Below, piece by piece: positions 1 to 5,942 of a stretch of 6,947 nt of DNA. A model generated the notes under the pieces. It worked only from the letters and a program-made list of their open reading frames with translations. It did not search any database and was not told the DNA's origin. The position numbers and the translations under genes were made by a program. The DNA is taken from positions 1-6,947 of the forward strand of contig JAABQN010000108.1 of assembly GCA_011391455.1 (NCBI GenBank), given 5' to 3'. Source of the DNA: Nitrospiraceae bacterium (GTDB taxonomy: Bacteria; Nitrospirota; Nitrospiria; Nitrospirales; Nitrospiraceae). Positions within the stretch are counted from its first letter, which is position 1; every line of letters starts with the position of its first letter.

Positions 1-1
1 G

Positions 2-163
2 CTCAGTATGCTGCGCCGGGTGGCGCAGCAGCTCCATGCTCGCGTGCGCGTGGTCCTCGAATCCGACGATGCCGGTGACCATGTGACCGAAGAGACGGCA
101 CGCTATCGCATTGCACCGAATCGAGCCGCACGGTCATGGCGCGCAAAAAAGCTCAAGAACTAA
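2..163 (+). CDS. C-terminal fragment of a small XRE-type antitoxin-like protein (5' end outside window)
   Basis: An open frame enters from the left edge and stops with TAA at 161-163, giving about 53 visible residues. It begins LSMLRRVAQQLHARVRVVLE and ends in a basic tail (RAARSWRAKKLKN). The pattern 'S-x-LRR-A-x-x-L-x-A-R-V-x-V-x-L' resembles the last helix and strand after the helix-turn-helix of XRE/HigA-like antitoxins, which usually follow a RelE/HigB-like toxin. The helix-turn-helix itself lies outside the window, so this is recognition of the tail only. An internal ATG at position 8 could give a 51-aa protein, but the open frame continues upstream and the similarity starts before it. 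The type I-E repeat begins only 7 bases after the stop, so it may lie in this gene's transcript. Alternative: an unrelated hypothetical protein. Confidence 0.55.
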   Translation, partial: LSMLRRVAQQLHARVRVVLESDDAGDHVTEETARYRIAPNRAARSWRAKKLKN

Positions 164-170
164 CCTTCCC

Positions 171-199
171 GTGTTCCCCGCGCGAGCGGGGATGAACCG
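171..199 (+). CRISPR. Solitary type I-E CRISPR repeat (29 nt)
   Basis: The 29 bases start GTGTTCCCCGC, continue with GCGA and GCGGGG, and end ATGAACCG. This is the classic length, start, stem and 3' handle of a type I-E (E. coli-like) repeat. The stem is CCCCGC (176-181) with GCGGGG (186-191), a perfect 6-bp palindrome closed by the tetraloop GCGA. There is no second perfect copy. Upstream is coding sequence. Downstream, a degenerate match to the 3' two thirds of the repeat ends at 259, which would leave a 31-nt spacer. That spacing fits I-E arrays (about 32 nt), so a one-spacer relic array is possible. No cas genes are visible. Confidence 0.7.
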
Positions 200-220
200 C
201 TGTTCCCATTTTGCTCAATG

Positions 221-260
221 GTGTAGCGCCCGCTCGAAAGAGCGGGCGAGGATTAACCTG
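221..260 (+). repeat. CRISPR-repeat-like hairpin, degenerate or of a second class
   Basis: A perfect 9-bp stem, CGCCCGCTC (227-235) with GAGCGGGCG (240-248), is closed by a GAAA tetraloop. GTGTA precedes it and AGGATTAACCTG follows. The layout 'GTGT + palindrome + GGAT-AACC' parallels the I-E repeat 21 bases upstream. The tail AGGATTAAC also recalls the ATTGAAAC end of the longer (32-37 nt) CRISPR repeats of types such as I-C. Read as a degenerate I-E repeat (231-259), it matches 16 of the last 20 positions. Both readings are inference. It could also be an unrelated hairpin; no T-run follows, so an intrinsic terminator is unlikely. Confidence 0.4.
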
Positions 261-439
261 TGTCTTCTATTCCTTCATTCCTTCAACCTGTGTAGAATGC
301 CTCAACAATTGAACACATGCGGATTTGTTTGCCAATGCACCGGCGAGTTGCATCTCAGCCATAAAATGTAAGGATTTGCCCGATGCCTCGATTTCGATGG
401 AGCAGCAGGATATGAATCTGACTTGCCACAGATGAGTAC

Positions 440-694
440 ATGCCTTACGATCTGACCGATCATGCCCGCGAAAGTTTACGGAAGCGTCCCGCCATCCTTT
501 TGGAGTGGGTCGAGCGGGTCTGACAACAGCCTGAGCGTGTGGAACCTGACTCTGTCGATGCAGACCTGGAGCATCGGCTTGGGAGAATTCCTGAGTATGA
601 CGGGCGTGTATTGCGCGTGATCGTCAAGAAAACCACCAATCCTTTGCGGATCGTCACCTGTTATTTCGATCGTAAGATGAGGAGGCAGCTATGA
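440..694 (+). pseudogene. DUF4258 family (toxin-like) gene interrupted by in-frame TGA
   Basis: Read from ATG 440, the frame gives MPYDLTDHARESLRKRPAIL then LEWVERV, meets TGA at 521-523 (codon 28), and continues in the same frame as QQPERVEPD...LEHRLGRIPEYDGRVLRVIVKK...IVTCYFDRKMRRQL to TGA 692-694. The joined product of about 84 codons has the features of a DUF4258 protein: an N-terminal 'TDHAR' histidine segment, a 'QPERVEPD' segment and a C-terminal strand with 'RVLRVIV...YFDR'. The family is predicted to include small RNase-like toxins; that is family knowledge, not shown here. There is no frameshift, only one nonsense codon, so the damage looks recent, or it could be a sequencing error. 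Its last codons overlap the next gene by ATGA, the usual coupling of a toxin-antitoxin-like pair. No strong ribosome binding site is seen before ATG 440. Confidence 0.75.
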
Positions 695-915
695 GACTCA
701 GAGTCGATGAAGAGGCGGATGCATTGCATCTCCAATTGGTCGATGTGCCGGTGGAAGAGTCCGAAGAGGTCGCCCCCGGCGTGATTGTGGACTATGACAA
801 GTCCAATCAAGTTGTCGGCATTGAGGTTCTGTACCTTTCAAAACGACCCCAGGCGGTGAACCTGATGGATTTTCAGTTTGAGACTCACCCCAAGAGACTC
901 GCGTCGGCCAGCTGA
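691..915 (+). CDS. DUF2283 family small protein, probable partner/antitoxin of the DUF4258 gene
   Basis: The 74-aa protein opens MRLRVDEEADALHLQL, followed by 'EEVAPGVIVDYDKSNQVVGIEVLYLSKR'. This is the characteristic DUF2283 layout: an N-terminal 'D-x-x-x-D-x-L-x-x-x-L' strand pair, then 'PGVIVDYD...VVGIEVL'. It is acidic in its first half. The start is well set by AGGAGG at 680-685, five bases before ATG 691, and the ATG overlaps the stop of the DUF4258 frame (ATGA, 691-694), implying translational coupling. DUF2283 genes are commonly found next to DUF4258 genes and are thought to act as the antitoxin-like partner; the biochemical role is unproven. Here the partner is broken and this gene is intact, leaving an orphan. 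The last 15 or so residues (from PQAVNLMDF) are typical of variable tails. Confidence 0.85.
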   Translation: MRLRVDEEADALHLQLVDVPVEESEEVAPGVIVDYDKSNQVVGIEVLYLSKRPQAVNLMDFQFETHPKRLASAS

Positions 916-932
916 CTGGAGCTTGTCTCCAG
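916..932. terminator. Small hairpin between convergent genes (weak bidirectional terminator candidate)
   Basis: CTGGAG (916-921) and CTCCAG (927-932) form a perfect 6-bp stem with a 5-base loop. The hairpin fills almost the whole 20-base gap between the DUF2283 stop (913-915) and the hrpB stop (936-938, minus strand). Position argues for a shared terminator, but no T-run follows on either strand, so it is not a standard intrinsic terminator. Confidence 0.35.
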
Positions 933-935
933 CCG

Positions 936-3452
936 TCAAGAAGCCCGCCGTTTAGCTTTGGCTGTTGGCGGGGCGGTGAGCGGATCGTCGGGCCAGGAGT
1001 GTTTGGGGTAGCGGCCACGGAGTTCTTTGCGGACTTCTTGATAGGTGTTGGCCCAGAAGCTGGCTAAGTCTCTTGTCACCTGCACTGGCCGTTTTGCCGG
1101 AGACAGGAGGTGCAGCATGACCGGAACCTTCCCGTCGACGAGACGAGGCGTGTCCTTACAGCCGAACATTTCTTGCAACCGCACAGCTAGAATTGGCAGA
1201 TCCGGCGTCTCATACTCCACACGAACGTTCGATCCGCTTGGGACGGTCAAATGAGTGGGAGCCCACTGTTCGAGTTGGCGCGACTGCTCCCAGGAGAGGA
1301 GCGCGTGCAAGGGCTGGGTGAGATCGAACCTCGTGACTCGGTCGAGCGTCGTCAGCCCGGATAGATAGGGCGCCAGCCAATCGTCGAGCGTCTGTAGCAA
1401 TGCTTCGTCCGACAGATCGGGCCATCGCGACTCTTGACCTTCGATCCGACGGAGGAATCCCACTCGGGCTCGCCACTGACGCAGCTCCGGAGTCCAGGCC
1501 AGCCTGTCGAGTCCTGCACGACGAAGGCCCTGTACTAATGCCATCGAAATCATCGAAGGGTCCGGCTTCGAGAGTCCCTGCTCAGACAGAATGAGTGAGC
1601 CCAATCGACGCTGTCTCGTCGCACGAACCATGTGTGCTGTGTCATCCCACGATACCTCATCCACTACTTGAATCTGGCCTGCATAGAGGGTCTCAAGTTC
1701 GCGAAGCCGTATCGGCGTTGCCAGATCAATCCTGGCCCATTGCTGGCCGCCGTCCAGATCGGCAACGACCAGATAGTCTTCCGATCCAAGAGGATCAGGG
1801 TTCGCGAAGAGGGCGCCCCGTCCATTCGCCATAAGATAGCGTGCATTGTCCCCACGTTGGCGCTGGGCAATGCGATCCGGGTAGGCGAGTGCGAGCAAGA
1901 GTCCGACCTCATCAAGATGATCGTGCCTGCCTGAACAAGCCGACCGCGAAAGTTGCCGCTGCCACAGATCGGCGGTGCGTCTGACTCGCTGGCAGGCGGC
2001 ACGGTCGACGGTGGCGCCTGCCGTGTGATCGTGCTGTCCGTGCAAGACATCGACACGGAGGCGTAGATCGGCGTTGCGCCATCCGGAAGGGCCTCGAAGA
2101 ATATCTCTCTCGCTGAGCAGGGCGGCCAGCTCGCATGCAAGCTGGCCGAGCTGCAACGGCACAGATTTGAGCAGCATGTGCGCAAGACGTGGATGAAGTG
2201 GCAGCTCTGCCATCTGTTTTCCATGAGCGGTGATCTGGCCCTCGGCATTGAGCGCGCCAAGGTCGATGAGCAAGGCTCTCGCCTGGGCCACAGCCCCGGG
2301 CGGTGGGGGAGTGAGCCAGGACAATTCGGCTGGATTGGCTGTGCCCCAGAGAGCCAATTCGAGTAGCAGCGTTGCCAGGTCCGAGTCGAGCATCTCCGGA
2401 GGGCGACGCGGGGCCAATGATTGATGTTCCGCAGAGGTCCAGAGGCGGGAACAGATGCCCGGTTCGAGGCGACCGGCTCTGCCACGGCGTTGCTCGGCAG
2501 AGTCCTGGGTGACGCGAATGGTAGCCAACCTTGTGAGTCCCGATCGCGGGTCAAAGCGAGGCACGCGCAGCAAACCTGCATCGATGACGACGCGCACTCC
2601 GTCGATCGTCAAACTGGTTTCGGCAATCGAGGTGGCCAGCACGATCTTTTTCATGCCCGCTTGAGTGGGAGCGATTGCTCGGTCCTGCGCCTCTTGCGGC
2701 AGGTCGCCATGGAGCGGCGCGACAAGAATATGTGGACCCAAGTTCAGATCGAGGAGCTTTCGTTCGACGCGGCGAATCTCTGCCATGCCGGGCAGGAAGA
2801 CCAGGAGGCTGCCTTGGTCCTGCGCGAGCGAGCGTCTGATCGATTGGACGACTGCGACATCCAGATGGCCTAAGAGAGGCTGATCCAGGTAACGGGTTTC
2901 TACGGGAAACATCTTGCCTTCACAGGAGATCACCGGCGCTTGGCCCAACAGATCCGAGACCGGTCCGCAGTCCAATGTGGCCGACATGACGAGCAGGCGG
3001 AGATCGGGGCGAAAGAGCCGTTGCGATTCGAGACAGAGAGCCAGGCCCGTATCGGCCTGCAAGCTTCGTTCGTGGAATTCATCGAAAAGGACAATCGCGT
3101 AATCGCTGAGTGCAGGATCTTGCTGGAGCAGGCGACTGAGAATGCCTTCCGTGACCACTTCGATTTTTGTTTTCGGCCCCACCTTCGTGTCGAGCCTCAT
3201 GCGATAGCCGACTGTTTCACCGACCGATTCACCTAGCGTGGATGCCATGCGATGGGCCGCGGCCCTGGCGGCAAGCCGCCGCGGCTCCAGCATGAGCAGC
3301 TTCTTTCCGTCGAGCCAGGGGGCGTCGAGCAAGGCCAGCGGCACACGCGTCGTCTTCCCTGCGCCGGGCGCGGCGGTCAGCAGCGCATTGCGTCCTTCCT
3401 CCAGCGTCCGGCAAAGAGCCGGCAACACATCTTCTATTGGGAGTGTAGACAT
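936..3452 (-). CDS. hrpB: ATP-dependent helicase HrpB (DEAH-family)
   Basis: This 838-aa DExH-box (superfamily 2) helicase matches the usual 800-850 aa of HrpB. Motifs in order: Walker A GAGKTT (residues 30-35), motif II DEFH (124-127), motif III SATL (157-160), FLPG (219-222), motif V region ATSIAETSLTIDGV (273-286) and motif VI QRRGRAGR (321-328). A helicase-associated region follows at about 350-460. The HrpB-specific C-terminal domain ends with the hallmark YPKHSWPDDP (815-824). All catalytic motifs are intact. HrpB is related to the HrpA and Prp22-type NTPases that remodel RNA or RNP. Its cellular substrate is poorly defined, and it is not normally essential. The ATG at 3450-3452 lies 19 bases from a palindromic repeat; no clear Shine-Dalgarno sequence is seen. 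It converges on the DUF2283 gene and diverges from the 65-aa gene. The many long open frames on the opposite strand are shadows of its GC-rich codons. Confidence 0.96.
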   Translation of the reverse strand: MSTLPIEDVLPALCRTLEEGRNALLTAAPGAGKTTRVPLALLDAPWLDGKKLLMLEPRRLAARAAAHRMASTLGESVGETVGYRMRLDTKVGPKTKIEVVTEGILSRLLQQDPALSDYAIVLFDEFHERSLQADTGLALCLESQRLFRPDLRLLVMSATLDCGPVSDLLGQAPVISCEGKMFPVETRYLDQPLLGHLDVAVVQSIRRSLAQDQGSLLVFLPGMAEIRRVERKLLDLNLGPHILVAPLHGDLPQEAQDRAIAPTQAGMKKIVLATSIAETSLTIDGVRVVIDAGLLRVPRFDPRSGLTRLATIRVTQDSAEQRRGRAGRLEPGICSRLWTSAEHQSLAPRRPPEMLDSDLATLLLELALWGTANPAELSWLTPPPPGAVAQARALLIDLGALNAEGQITAHGKQMAELPLHPRLAHMLLKSVPLQLGQLACELAALLSERDILRGPSGWRNADLRLRVDVLHGQHDHTAGATVDRAACQRVRRTADLWQRQLSRSACSGRHDHLDEVGLLLALAYPDRIAQRQRGDNARYLMANGRGALFANPDPLGSEDYLVVADLDGGQQWARIDLATPIRLRELETLYAGQIQVVDEVSWDDTAHMVRATRQRRLGSLILSEQGLSKPDPSMISMALVQGLRRAGLDRLAWTPELRQWRARVGFLRRIEGQESRWPDLSDEALLQTLDDWLAPYLSGLTTLDRVTRFDLTQPLHALLSWEQSRQLEQWAPTHLTVPSGSNVRVEYETPDLPILAVRLQEMFGCKDTPRLVDGKVPVMLHLLSPAKRPVQVTRDLASFWANTYQEVRKELRGRYPKHSWPDDPLTAPPTAKAKRRAS

Positions 3453-3471
3453 GATAAGTTCGGTGTTCTCA

Positions 3472-3597
3472 CAGGCTGTTGAAAAAGTCCGCCAGCGTCG
3501 TTCTCACCTCGAAAGCATCCTCAACGTAGCCCAGAGGCTACGCCTCCGGTGCTTTCATCGTCTGCGGCCTTGCTGGACGGTCTTTTTGAACAGCCTG
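3472..3597. repeat. 126-bp palindromic MITE/REP-like intergenic repeat
   Basis: The left arm (3472-3496, starting CAGGCTGTTGAAAAAGTCC) and right arm (3572-3597, ending TTTTTGAACAGCCTG) are inverted repeats, matching at 23 of 25 positions with one single-base gap. Inside, GAAAGCA (3511-3517) pairs with TGCTTTC (3550-3556). At the centre, CGTAGCC (3525-3531) pairs with GGCTACG (3536-3542) around a CAGA loop. The whole element is therefore a nested long hairpin with one centre of symmetry near 3534. It has no coding capacity and sits in the divergent hrpB/65-aa intergenic region. From memory, similar 'AGGCTGTT-AAAAAG' palindromes recur in Nitrospira genomes; this could not be checked here. A non-autonomous element mobilised in trans is the likely origin. 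Confidence 0.8.
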
Positions 3598-3613
3598 CGG
3601 CACAATGCATACT
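3586..3613 (+). promoter_or_regulatory. Possible sigma70-type promoter with -35 inside the palindromic repeat
   Basis: TTGAAC (3586-3591, 4/6 match to TTGACA) lies in the right arm of the repeat. CATACT (3608-3613, 4/6 match to TATAAT) lies just outside it, with a 16-base spacer. The start codon of the 65-aa gene is about 55 bases downstream. The match is modest and such pairs occur by chance, so this is only a candidate. If real, the repeat supplies half of the promoter. Confidence 0.25.
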
Positions 3614-3670
3614 GCAATATCCTCTCGGACTGTATCAGACTTGTGCTAGAGACGAAAAGGAAACGGATAG

Positions 3671-3868
3671 ATGGTCGACTATCGATGGACCGAGGGCAAA
3701 CCCACAGCGGCCGGATGGTACTGGTTCCGTGGCCTCGCACATGAGGCAGACGCCTTTATTGTACAAGTGGATGAAGTCGGCCAGTTTCAATGGCCGGACG
3801 GCGGGTTTCAAGAAGTGTCGCTGGCCAAAGGGGAGTGGGCGGGGCCGATCCAGCCGCCAGAAGAGTGA
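3671..3868 (+). CDS. Small Trp-rich protein of unknown function (65 aa)
   Basis: I do not recognise a named family. The protein starts MVDYRWTEGKPTAAGWYWFR and ends with GEWAGPIQPPEE. It has five tryptophans in 65 residues (6, 16, 18, 41, 56), a central acidic strand pattern ('AFIVQVDEVGQFQWPDG') and a GEWAGPI segment (54-60). No signal peptide or membrane helix is visible, so it is probably a small cytosolic beta-rich protein. Similar short proteins with a 'GWYWYR...GEWAGP' layout occur as hypothetical proteins in many bacteria; this is general recollection. AAAAGGAAA (3655-3663) offers a ribosome binding site about nine bases before ATG 3671. It lies between a palindromic repeat and the first copy of the structured 3' element, divergent from hrpB and well separated from the downstream helicase gene, so it is probably monocistronic. 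Confidence 0.75.
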   Translation: MVDYRWTEGKPTAAGWYWFRGLAHEADAFIVQVDEVGQFQWPDGGFQEVSLAKGEWAGPIQPPEE

Positions 3869-3876
3869 AAGGAAGC

Positions 3877-3970
3877 ATAGGGCCCTTGGGAGATTTCTCT
3901 GCTCCCGGAACGCGCACGATAAAGCTGTGCTCGTTCGACGGCCGCAATAGAAACCTCCCAAGAGCCCTAT
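3877..3970 (+). repeat. Structured 3' intergenic element, copy 1
   Basis: Outer arms 3877-3898 and 3949-3970 are complementary at 20 of 22 positions. Between them lies a conserved core (about 3900-3946) that matches the core at 5957-6003 at 40 of 47 positions. Core pairing: GCAC (3914-3917) with GTGC (3927-3930), a C-T mismatch, GAACG (3908-3912) with CGTTC (3932-3936), a GA bulge (3937-3938), then CCG (3905-3907) with CGG (3939-3941), mismatches, and GC with GC. It starts eight bases after the stop of the 65-aa gene. No T-run follows, so it is not a classical intrinsic terminator. It may act in mRNA 3'-end formation or stability, or be a repeat kept as a hairpin. Confidence 0.75.
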
Positions 3971-4172
3971 ACACAGAAAGTGGAGTAGTTGGATATCCCC
4001 TTAGGGGAGAGATCGCGACTTGGCGGAACGGGGTGGGCGGGTGAACGCAGAGACTTTTTTGCCGGCCTGCTATCTCTTCTCAGTAGAACTCCAGTAGTAT
4101 GACAACAACTTGGTTACAGTCCGGCTATCAATCGACCAACAGTGCAGCGGAAAAAATCCTTCGAGGCATTCT
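3971..4172 (+). other. Long leader region before the DEAD-box gene
   Basis: About 200 bases without a credible gene separate structured element copy 1 from the helicase start. Visible items are a perfect 13-base palindrome (TCCCCTTAGGGGA, 3996-4008), a G-rich stretch (4030-4041) and a run of six T (4055-4060) without a preceding hairpin. No convincing -35/-10 pair was found. CsdA-type helicase genes in other bacteria often carry long, cold-responsive 5' leaders; whether this is one is inference only. Confidence 0.3.
4163..4166 (+). promoter_or_regulatory. Ribosome binding site that sets the DEAD-box helicase start
   Basis: GAGG lies six bases before ATG 4173. The frame is open upstream to a TTG at 4110, but that codon has no purine-rich site before it, and the extra 21 residues have no family similarity. 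ATG 4173 is therefore preferred. Confidence 0.6.
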
Positions 4173-5942
4173 ATGAAACATGACAGCACACATCCACCGG
4201 CCGAAATGCCTGCAAAGGGTTTTTCTCCAGGCTTCGCGGCACTGGGCCTGGAAGCGGCCCTCCTGACGACGCTCGATACGTTGGGCTATGAAGAGCCCAC
4301 GCCGATCCAGCGGGAGGCGATTCCTCCATTATTGGCGGGACGCGATCTCTTGGGTCAAGCGGCAACAGGAACCGGCAAGACGGCAGCCTTCACGCTGCCG
4401 TTGCTCCAACGCATCGCCCATTCGGCGCGGCGTTGCCCCTCCGCGCTTGTCCTGGTGCCGACCAGAGAGCTGGCCATACAGGTCGGCGAAGCCGTCACGC
4501 GGTATGGCAAAGAATTGAAAATCTCCGTGCTCCCGGTCTATGGAGGCCAGGCGATGGGTCTGCAGCTCCAAGCGCTCAGGCGCGGTGTCGATGTCATCGT
4601 GGCGACGCCTGGGCGGGCTCTGGATCATATCCGTCGAAAGACTCTGCAGCTCAAGACGATTCAGATGGTCGTGCTGGATGAGGCCGATGAGATGCTGGAC
4701 ATGGGTTTTGCCGAGGATCTGGATGCCATTTTAGAGCAGACACCCAAAGAGCGGCAGACGGCGTTGTTCTCCGCTACCATGCCGGCGCGGATCGCCTCCA
4801 TCGCCAAGCGCCATCTCAAGGAGCCGGTCGAGATCAAGATTGCCAAGGAACCGCTCAAAGCCGGTGCTGCGCCGCGTGTGCATCAGACAGCCTATATTGT
4901 GGCCAGGCAACATAAGGAAGCGGCATTGGCTCGTATTCTGGATGTGGAGGCTCCGAAGTCGGCCCTCGTATTCTGCCGTACGCGTATCGAAGTCGATGAG
5001 ATTACGGCAATGCTGACCAGTCGTGGCCACCGGGCTGAAGCGATCCATGGCGGCATGAATCAGCCTCAGCGCGATCGCGTGATGAATTCGTTTCGAGCCG
5101 GACAGACCGAACTCCTTGTGGCCACCGATGTGGCGGCGCGGGGTTTGGATATTCCATCCGTGTCGCATGTGGTGAACTACGATCTGCCCACGTCGCCGGA
5201 AGGCTATGTCCATCGGATCGGACGAACTGGTCGGGCCGGGCGTGAAGGGTCGGCGATCACCGTCATTGATCCGCGCGAGCAGCGGTTGTTGTGGAACATC
5301 GAGCAGCTCACAAAAGCCAAAATTGTCGTGACGCAAGTGCCGACCGTCGGCGATCTTCGCACGAAACGGTTGGCAAGAACTAAGGGCGAGATTGAAGAAG
5401 TGCTCGCAGCCGGAGACCTGGACCTGTTTCGAGCCGTGGTCGCTTCCCTCGCCGATCAGGGAGATCCCCTGGAGGTGGCGGCTGCGGCCATGAAACTCGT
5501 CTTTCGCATGCAGGGTGGAGAGCGAAAGGAGCAGGATATCCCGGCAGTATCGTCCAGGCCGCCGGAGCGGCCATCGATGGCGCGGCGTCCTATGGGAGAT
5601 CCACGAGGACGGGCCGGCGGCATGATGCCCAGAGAAGGGCAGGGCAGACCATTCAACGCGCCTGGCCGTGGCGGACGAACTGCGGGGATGGCCAAGGTGT
5701 ATATCGGGGCAGGCCGAGAGGCTGGAATCAGGCCGGGCGACCTTGTTGGGGCCATTGCCAATGAGGCAGGGCTCAATTCAAATGTGATCGGCGCCGTCGA
5801 AGTGATGGATCGGTTCTCGCTGGTGGAAGTGCCGGAAGTGCTGGCCCGTGAGATCATCACCACCCTCAGCCGGACCAGGATCAAAGGACAGAAGGTGGCA
5901 GTGAGATTGTTTCTGGAACAGCCAAGGGGAGGGAGGGCATAG
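4173..5942 (+). CDS. deaD: DEAD-box RNA helicase with C-terminal DbpA-type RNA-binding domain (DeaD/CsdA-like)
   Basis: From ATG 4173 the protein has 589 residues. It unwinds or remodels RNA duplexes using ATP; relatives act in ribosome assembly, mRNA decay and cold adaptation. Motifs in order: Q motif region F21...PTPIQ (42-46), motif I TGTGKT (65-70), PTRELA (96-101), TPGR (145-148), DEAD (169-172), SAT (200-202), LVFCRT (265-270), ATDVAARGLDI (317-327) and HRIGRTGRAG (347-356). An Arg/Gly/Pro-rich linker (about 450-506) leads to a DbpA RNA-binding domain (about 507-581; AKVYIGAGREAGIRPGDLVG through GQKVAVRLF), an RRM-like fold that in DbpA binds 23S rRNA. The protein ends soon after this domain, without the long basic tail of E. 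coli CsdA, so the DeaD name is by architecture, not strict orthology. It has its own leader and looks monocistronic. Its stop codon lies inside the left arm of structured element copy 2. Confidence 0.93.
   Translation: MKHDSTHPPAEMPAKGFSPGFAALGLEAALLTTLDTLGYEEPTPIQREAIPPLLAGRDLLGQAATGTGKTAAFTLPLLQRIAHSARRCPSALVLVPTRELAIQVGEAVTRYGKELKISVLPVYGGQAMGLQLQALRRGVDVIVATPGRALDHIRRKTLQLKTIQMVVLDEADEMLDMGFAEDLDAILEQTPKERQTALFSATMPARIASIAKRHLKEPVEIKIAKEPLKAGAAPRVHQTAYIVARQHKEAALARILDVEAPKSALVFCRTRIEVDEITAMLTSRGHRAEAIHGGMNQPQRDRVMNSFRAGQTELLVATDVAARGLDIPSVSHVVNYDLPTSPEGYVHRIGRTGRAGREGSAITVIDPREQRLLWNIEQLTKAKIVVTQVPTVGDLRTKRLARTKGEIEEVLAAGDLDLFRAVVASLADQGDPLEVAAAAMKLVFRMQGGERKEQDIPAVSSRPPERPSMARRPMGDPRGRAGGMMPREGQGRPFNAPGRGGRTAGMAKVYIGAGREAGIRPGDLVGAIANEAGLNSNVIGAVEVMDRFSLVEVPEVLAREIITTLSRTRIKGQKVAVRLFLEQPRGGRA

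Noticed and set aside
111..371. 86-aa open frame crossing the CRISPR repeat and both hairpins
   Set aside because: It overlaps the antitoxin-like gene end in another frame, encodes the palindromic repeats themselves, has low-complexity Arg/Cys composition and has no ribosome binding site.
521..523. TGA in the DUF4258 gene as a selenocysteine codon
   Set aside because: The family is not known to use selenocysteine, and no SECIS-like hairpin is apparent just downstream. A nonsense change is simpler.
1664..2581. 305-aa minus-strand frame and the 150-aa plus-strand frame at 2421-2873
   Set aside because: Both lie wholly inside hrpB, which has every helicase motif. The alternative translations have no recognisable domain and look like GC-rich shadows.
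3927..3945. TGCTCGTTCGACG core of the structured element as a tRNA T-arm (GTTCGA resembles a T-loop)
   Set aside because: There is no acceptor stem, D-arm or anticodon arm with matching pairing, and the bases pair better as the long core hairpin.
3996..4008. Perfect palindrome TCCCCTTAGGGGA as an operator or hairpin
   Set aside because: It is short, with a one-base centre that cannot form an RNA loop, and no second copy or adjacent promoter supports a regulator site.
4051..4060. Run of six T as an intrinsic terminator
   Set aside because: No stable GC-rich hairpin directly precedes it on either strand.
4110..4172. TTG 4110 as the start of the DEAD-box helicase, adding 21 residues
   Set aside because: It lacks a ribosome binding site and the added residues have no family similarity. 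ATG 4173 has GAGG at a good distance.
4731..5336. 201-aa minus-strand frame opposite the DEAD-box gene
   Set aside because: It lies fully inside the conserved helicase core and has no domain of its own; a codon-bias shadow.
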